From NCBI GenBank assembly GCA_016182725.1, contig JACPFZ010000042.1:1-16917 (forward strand): DNA of 16,917 nt. The letters are read 5' to 3'. Below are positions 14,897 through 16,917 of this stretch, in pieces. Source of the stretch: Candidatus Gottesmanbacteria bacterium. GTDB lineage: Bacteria > Patescibacteriota > Microgenomatia > UBA10105 > UBA927. A program made the position numbers and the translations under genes. The first letter of the stretch is position 1; each line of letters begins with the position of its first letter. The notes under the pieces were generated by a model. That model made no database searches and had not been told where the DNA came from. It was given only the letters and a program-made list of their open reading frames with translations.

Positions 14897-14913
14897 CAGA
14901 AGGAGCAAAATGA
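14683..14913 (+). pseudogene. Displaced C-terminal part of the Tat-signal protein
   Basis: This segment is read in the -1 frame relative to the upstream gene. It encodes about 76 residues with normal protein composition (REYWYMDDEQISQ, PYGFLSHLRISEFWSSVVAQ, IFRAFFGYSPL, ATKQAELLLVTEGAK). It has no credible start of its own (a GTG at 14677 without ribosome binding site), so it is treated as the tail of the preceding gene. Confidence 0.65.
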
Positions 14914-14926
14914 AATCCTTTACTTT

Positions 14927-14955
14927 TTGTTCTTGTCTTGGTAGTAGGGTATAAT
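14927..14955 (+). promoter_or_regulatory. Strong promoter without an intact adjacent gene
   Basis: TTGTTC (14927-14932), exact 17-nt spacer, perfect TATAAT (14950-14955). The first thing downstream is the msrB fragment, then the tRNA cluster. It may be the leftover promoter of a lost second msrB or may now feed the tRNAs. Confidence 0.65.
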
Positions 14956-14982
14956 CTCCAAATGGGTGTTTATGCCCCAAAA

Positions 14983-15010
14983 CAGGGTTCAACCCTGACT
15001 CACTGACTCA
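14983..15010. repeat. Palindrome and 8-nt tandem duplication next to the msrB fragment
   Basis: CAGGGTT-C-AACCCTG (14983-14997) is a perfect palindrome. CTGACTCA is repeated in tandem at 14995-15002 and 15003-15010, ending on the first base of the msrB-like coding fragment. This looks like a rearrangement scar. Confidence 0.6.
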
Positions 15011-15087
15011 ACGATGGGCTGAAGGATAAGACGGGCCTGCGCTATTGCATCAATTCCCTGGCGCTTGATTTCAAACCGAAGACATAA
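15010..15087 (+). pseudogene. msrB: C-terminal remnant of a second msrB
   Basis: Twenty-five codons and a TAA encode NDGLKDKTGLRYCINSLALD and a short tail, matching residues 106-129 of the intact MsrB at 13095-13484 almost residue for residue and including the catalytic Cys. The DNA differs at many third positions, so it is not a recent exact copy. No zinc-site or GTGWPSF part lies upstream. It is a truncated paralogue or a deletion remnant. Confidence 0.75.
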
Positions 15088-15090
15088 CTC

Positions 15091-15120
15091 TTACATAGTA
15101 GCTTCAAAATGTGGTACAAT
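15091..15120 (+). promoter_or_regulatory. Promoter of the tRNA cluster
   Basis: TACAAT (15115-15120) lies 11 nt before tRNA-Cys, with a weak TTACAT (15091-15096) 18 nt upstream as -35. The distance fits a short tRNA leader. Confidence 0.45.
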
Positions 15121-15131
15121 TTGACGTGTTT

Positions 15132-15203
15132 GGCGCGGTGGCGAAGTGGTAACGCGGGAGTCTGCAAAACTTCTATGCAAGGGTTCGATTCCCTTCCGCG
15201 CCT
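15132..15203 (+). tRNA. tRNA-Cys(GCA)
   Basis: Complete cloverleaf. Acceptor GGCGCGG (15132-15138) pairs with CCGCGCC (15196-15202). D-stem is GCG/CGC. Anticodon stem is GGAGT/ACTTC with loop CTGCAAA and anticodon GCA (15164-15166). T-arm is AAGGG-TTCGATT-CCCTT. The discriminator is U (15203), the expected cysteine identity base. CCA is not encoded. Confidence 0.95.
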
Positions 15204-15244
15204 CAAATCTGGTAAAATATACACACTCGGCTTTTCATGGGTTT

Positions 15245-15277
15245 ACCCTGGAAATTTGCCGAGCAAATTTTCAGGGT
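15245..15277. repeat. 33-nt palindrome overlapping the 5' end of tRNA-Val
   Basis: ACCCTGGAAATTTGC (15245-15259) and GCAAATTTTCAGGGT (15263-15277) form a 15-bp stem with one G-T pair and a CGA loop. The right arm includes the first four bases of the tRNA-Val acceptor. Outer parts (TTACCCT at the left, AAATTTTCAGGG at the right) are shared with the larger palindrome at 15533-15592, so both belong to one repeat family. Confidence 0.75.
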
Positions 15278-15459
15278 GACTAGTTCAGCGGTAGAACGCT
15301 TTCCTGACCCGCCTGCCAAAGCGCGCGAGTAGTTCAGTGGTAGAACGCCTTCCTGATAAGAAGGAGGTCCAAGGTTCAATTCCTTGCTCGCGCACCAGAC
15401 GAAAGCGCGGCGGGCAGGTAAGAAAGAGGCGCATGGTCCGACTCCATGGTCACCCACCA
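15274..15459 (+). tRNA. tRNA-Val(GAC) interrupted in the anticodon loop
   Basis: The 5' half (15274-15308) has acceptor GGGTGAC, D-arm GTTC-AGCGGTA-GAAC, and anticodon stem CTTTC followed by CTGAC. The 3' half (15420-15459) has AA, stem GAAAG, T-arm CATGG-TCCGACT-CCATG, acceptor GTCACCC, A and an encoded CCA. Joined, they make a complete cloverleaf with loop CTGACAA, anticodon GAC. The GGGTGA-type acceptor is like bacterial tRNA-Val. Between them lie 111 nt (15309-15419) that contain a whole tRNA-Ile. Moving the boundary by one base would give anticodon GAT instead. T-loop position 55 is C instead of the usual T. Functionality is uncertain. Confidence 0.7.
15323..15397 (+). tRNA. tRNA-Ile(GAU), nested inside tRNA-Val
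   Basis: Complete cloverleaf with encoded CCA. Acceptor GCGCGAG/CTCGCGC. D-arm GTTC/GAAC. Anticodon stem CCTTC/GAAGG with loop CTGATAA (anticodon GAT, 15355-15357). T-arm CAAGG-TTCAATT-CCTTG, discriminator A. The direct repeat AAAGCGCG lies at both edges (15318-15325 and 15402-15409), bounding an 84-nt module. Confidence 0.93.
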
Positions 15460-15463
15460 AAAC

Positions 15464-15488
15464 ATCCCCTTTATAGGGGATTTTTCTT
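15464..15488 (+). terminator. Rho-independent terminator of the tRNA cluster
   Basis: ATCCCC (15464-15469), a 6-nt loop and GGGGAT (15476-15481) are followed by a T-rich run. It begins five nt after the tRNA-Val CCA. Confidence 0.85.
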
Positions 15489-15532
15489 GGCAATCCAATG
15501 GTGACAGGAAAGGTTTTTGAGAGAATCGCTTA

Positions 15533-15592
15533 CCCTAAAAATTTTCGTTTGCGTAGCAAAAAAATACTTCGTATTTTCGAAAATTTTCAGGG
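15533..15592. repeat. 60-nt three-stem palindromic element
   Basis: The outer stem is CCCTAAAAATTTTCG (15533-15547) with CGAAAATTTTCAGGG (15578-15592), 14 of 15 pairs. The interior is filled exactly by two hairpins: TTTGC-GTA-GCAAA (15548-15560) and AAAATAC-TTC-GTATTTT (15561-15577). No base is left unpaired at the junction. No ORF. It resembles a REP-like or structured mobile element and shares outer sequence with 15245-15277. Confidence 0.8.
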
Positions 15593-15612
15593 GATCTTGA
15601 TGCGATTTTATA

Positions 15613-15631
15613 GCCCCGCTCTCAGCGGGGT
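15613..15631 (-). terminator. Hairpin downstream of 16S rRNA, possible terminator or processing site
   Basis: CCCCGCT-CTC-AGCGGGG (15614-15630) is a strong 7-bp stem about 75 nt past the 16S 3' end. On the minus strand it is followed by CTATAAAATC rather than a clean T-run, so termination is uncertain. The rest of 15489-15704 holds only the three-stem palindrome and no gene. Confidence 0.45.
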
Positions 15632-15750
15632 AAGTAATCTCCCTCACTCTTCATATAGTGATTTTTTAAGGATATGTATGCTTTGTGAGCTCGATTTTTT
15701 AATTAGAAAGGAGGTGATCCATCCCCAGCTTCGGCTAGGGATACCTTGTT

Positions 15751-15961
15751 CATGTATTCTCCCGATTTTCATCGGGACATGGACTATATCTTCATCCCAA
15801 TCGTATCTCTTGGGAGCCAACGTGTAGTCTCTACGGAGTCCCCGAAATATCGGGGTTCCCTCGGTATTACCATACTAGCAAATGCTAATGAAGGCTTCAC
15901 CGATATAGTTGGATTTAACAGAATCCTCACGAATTCAGGTCGCAACGCCTACTATAGGCCA
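15751..15961 (-). ncRNA. Group I intron in 16S rRNA after U1498
   Basis: The exons AAGTCGT and AACAAGG, contiguous in normal 16S (1492-1505), are separated by 211 nt. The 5' exon GUCGU pairs with GCGAC inside the intron, giving the U-G wobble at the splice site (P1). A GCCTA/TAGGC hairpin extends P1. The last intron base is G, as required. Core features: GGTAATACCGAGGGAA (P4-P6 area), P7 made from GACTA (in GAGACTACACG) and TAGTC (in AAGATATAGTCC), P8 hairpin CCCAA/TTGGG, and P9 CCCGAT-GAAA-ATCGGG. No ORF inside, so it is a minimal ribozyme without its own endonuclease. Confidence 0.88.
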
Positions 15962-15993
15962 ACGACTTAGTCCCCATCGCTGAGTTCGGCTTC

Positions 15994-16286
15994 CCCCCTC
16001 TTTTTAAGCTCTAGAAATACTATCCTTCATTCTCCGTTTTAAAAAGCCGTATGCACTTTTGAAGCGCTTTAATTGTTCTTCTCTCTGTCGCGCATCGTGG
16101 TCAGATAAATAACTTTCGTAATATATCAGTGTCCATGGTGCACGGTTATCTTTTGAATGTTCGACTAATCGTCTTTTTAAATTATTAGTATAGCCAATAT
16201 ATAAAAGGCTATCTTTACGACTTTTTAAAACATAAACATAGTACATGATACTACTGTATCACTATCTAAAACCCAAAAAGAGGGGG
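15994..16286 (-). mobile_element. IVS-like insertion at the tip of 16S helix 44, bounded by 12-bp inverted repeats
   Basis: On the plus strand CCCCCTCTTTTT (15994-16005) and AAAAAGAGGGGG (16275-16286) close a 269-nt insert carrying a GIY-YIG ORF in the rRNA sense. The flanking helix 44 strands have nearly the length of those in E. coli, so the insert replaces only the apical loop near position 1450. No group I or II core was seen. Excision as in 23S intervening sequences (RNase III cutting without religation) is a plausible model. The same 12-bp stem closes the second insertion. Confidence 0.8.
16004..16246 (-). CDS. GIY-YIG endonuclease-domain protein inside the 16S insertion
   Basis: The 80-aa product is a stand-alone GIY-YIG domain: MYYVYVLKS (GIY element as YVY, 3-5), LLYIGYTNNLKRRLVEH (YIG at 16-18, catalytic Arg at 25/26), and ARQREEQLKRF with the metal-binding Glu (about 56/57). 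Size and motifs match the small YhbQ/UPF0213-like nucleases that are common in CPR. It is encoded on the same strand as the rRNA, and its TAA stop overlaps the closing inverted repeat. An inverted repeat TGATAC/GTATCA (16246-16261) abuts the start codon, and there is no good ribosome binding site. It may act as a homing-type or element-mobilising nuclease; that is inference. Confidence 0.85.
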   Translation of the reverse strand: MYYVYVLKSRKDSLLYIGYTNNLKRRLVEHSKDNRAPWTLIYYESYLSDHDARQREEQLKRFKSAYGFLKRRMKDSISRA

Positions 16287-16547
16287 TTCGGCCGCCCCCA
16301 ACTTTGTTGGCTTGACGGGCGGTGTGTACAAGACCCGATAACGTATTCACCGCAGCCATGCTGATCTGCGATTACTACCGATTCCGACTTCATGGGGCCG
16401 GGTTGCAGACCCCAATCTGAACTGAGGCGAAATTTCAGGGATTTGCTTGCCATTAGTAGCTTGCGTCCCATTGTTGTTTGCCATTGTAGGGTGTGTGTGA
16501 CCCAAGGTATAAGCGCCGTGCTGACTTGACGTCGTCCCTTCCTTCCT

Positions 16548-16644
16548 CCCCCTCTTTTTCGCCTCTAAGGAAACCTGATGGTTTGTCTTTCCATAAATCT
16601 CACATAAAACTTTCAGATATACCCTAAAGATTAAAAAGAGGGGG
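16548..16644 (-). mobile_element. Second IVS-like insertion, at 16S helix 40, with the same 12-bp inverted repeats
   Basis: CCCCCTCTTTTT (16548-16559) and AAAAAGAGGGGG (16633-16644) close a 73-nt insert that replaces the helix 40 tip (between GGAGAC and GGAGGAAGG, E. coli about 1160-1175). The interior has an AAACC-TGAT-GGTTT hairpin and no ORF. The stem is identical to that of the helix 44 insertion, suggesting a short, non-coding member of the same element family. Confidence 0.75.
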
Positions 16645-16711
16645 CGGTCTCCAATGAAATATGTAACATTGGACAGGGGTTGCGCTCGTTCTCCCACTTA
16701 AGGGAACACCC

Positions 16712-16742
<31 letters not shown>

Positions 16743-16857
16743 GCTGTGCTACCATCCTTGCGGATAGCCCCCTGTTTCTAGGGGGTTAAAACGGTAACAT
16801 GTCAAACCTTGGTAAGGTCTTTCGCTTTGTCTCGAATTGAACCACACGCTCCACCGG

Positions 16858-16889
<32 letters not shown>

Positions 16890-16917
16890 TAATCTTGCGA
16901 TCGTACTCCCCAGGCGG

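Noticed and set aside
14677..14913. An independent small gene starting at GTG
   Set aside because: No ribosome binding site; its product fits as the continuation of the upstream protein after a two-base slip, so it was treated as the displaced tail.
15274..15459. Group I intron in tRNA-Val
   Set aside because: The 111-nt insert is mostly tRNA-Ile and has no P7-like pairing or room for a catalytic core.
15203..15493. A 96-codon minus-strand open frame
   Set aside because: It is the antisense of tRNA-Ile, tRNA-Val and the palindrome, and has no ribosome binding site.
15994..16286. Group I intron carrying a homing nuclease at helix 44
   Set aside because: No internal guide pairing, P7 motif or terminal G was found, and the ORF takes up almost all of the insert; an IVS-like stem-bounded insertion fits better.
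16347..16697. A 116-codon open frame on the minus strand
   Set aside because: It lies wholly within conserved 16S rRNA and one insertion, has rRNA-derived composition and no protein-like domain.

Overview
The window looks like a chromosomal segment of a Candidate Phyla Radiation (Patescibacteria) type bacterium. This is inferred from several traits together: compact genes with short or overlapping junctions, a 151-residue EF-Ts, a 16S rRNA gene carrying several insertions including one with an ORF, no 23S gene beside the 16S, and small lineage-type secreted proteins. TGA acts as a stop (for example in the ATGA junctions), so the code is standard. The 16S 3' end keeps the anti-Shine-Dalgarno CCUCC, and many starts have GGAGG-like sites.

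Positions 1-3113 (minus strand) are a translation and envelope operon: rpsB, tsf, frr, rseP and the first codons of another membrane protein, led by a strong promoter at 3085-3113. pyrH, usually between tsf and frr, is absent. Positions 3173-4629 hold glyA with its own promoter. Positions 4656-8495 are a tightly coupled minus-strand operon of nucleotide-type enzymes: HAD phosphatase, HD phosphohydrolase, a 59-aa protein, a thymidylate-kinase-like protein, a thymidine-kinase-like protein, an unknown P-loop kinase-like protein and a 63-aa protein. Both named kinases have changed active-site residues. glmS (8544-10328) runs the opposite way. Positions 10338-11963 (minus) hold two CPR-style membrane or secreted proteins and dcd. 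Then come a small unknown gene with a clear terminator, a divergent dsbB-msrB pair, and a Tat-signal HExxH protein broken by a frameshift.

Positions 14914-15488 contain an orphan promoter, a 25-codon fragment of a second msrB, and a tRNA cluster: an intact tRNA-Cys and a tRNA-Val(GAC) whose anticodon loop is interrupted by a complete tRNA-Ile(GAU). Two related long palindromes lie beside this cluster.

Positions 15705-16917 (minus) are the 3' half of a 16S rRNA gene, cut by the window edge. It contains a 211-nt group I intron after U1498 (E. coli numbering). It also has two IVS-like insertions, at the tips of helices 44 and 40. Both are bounded by the same 12-bp inverted repeat, and the larger one encodes a GIY-YIG nuclease. 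The twin insertions and the nested tRNA are the most unusual content of the window.
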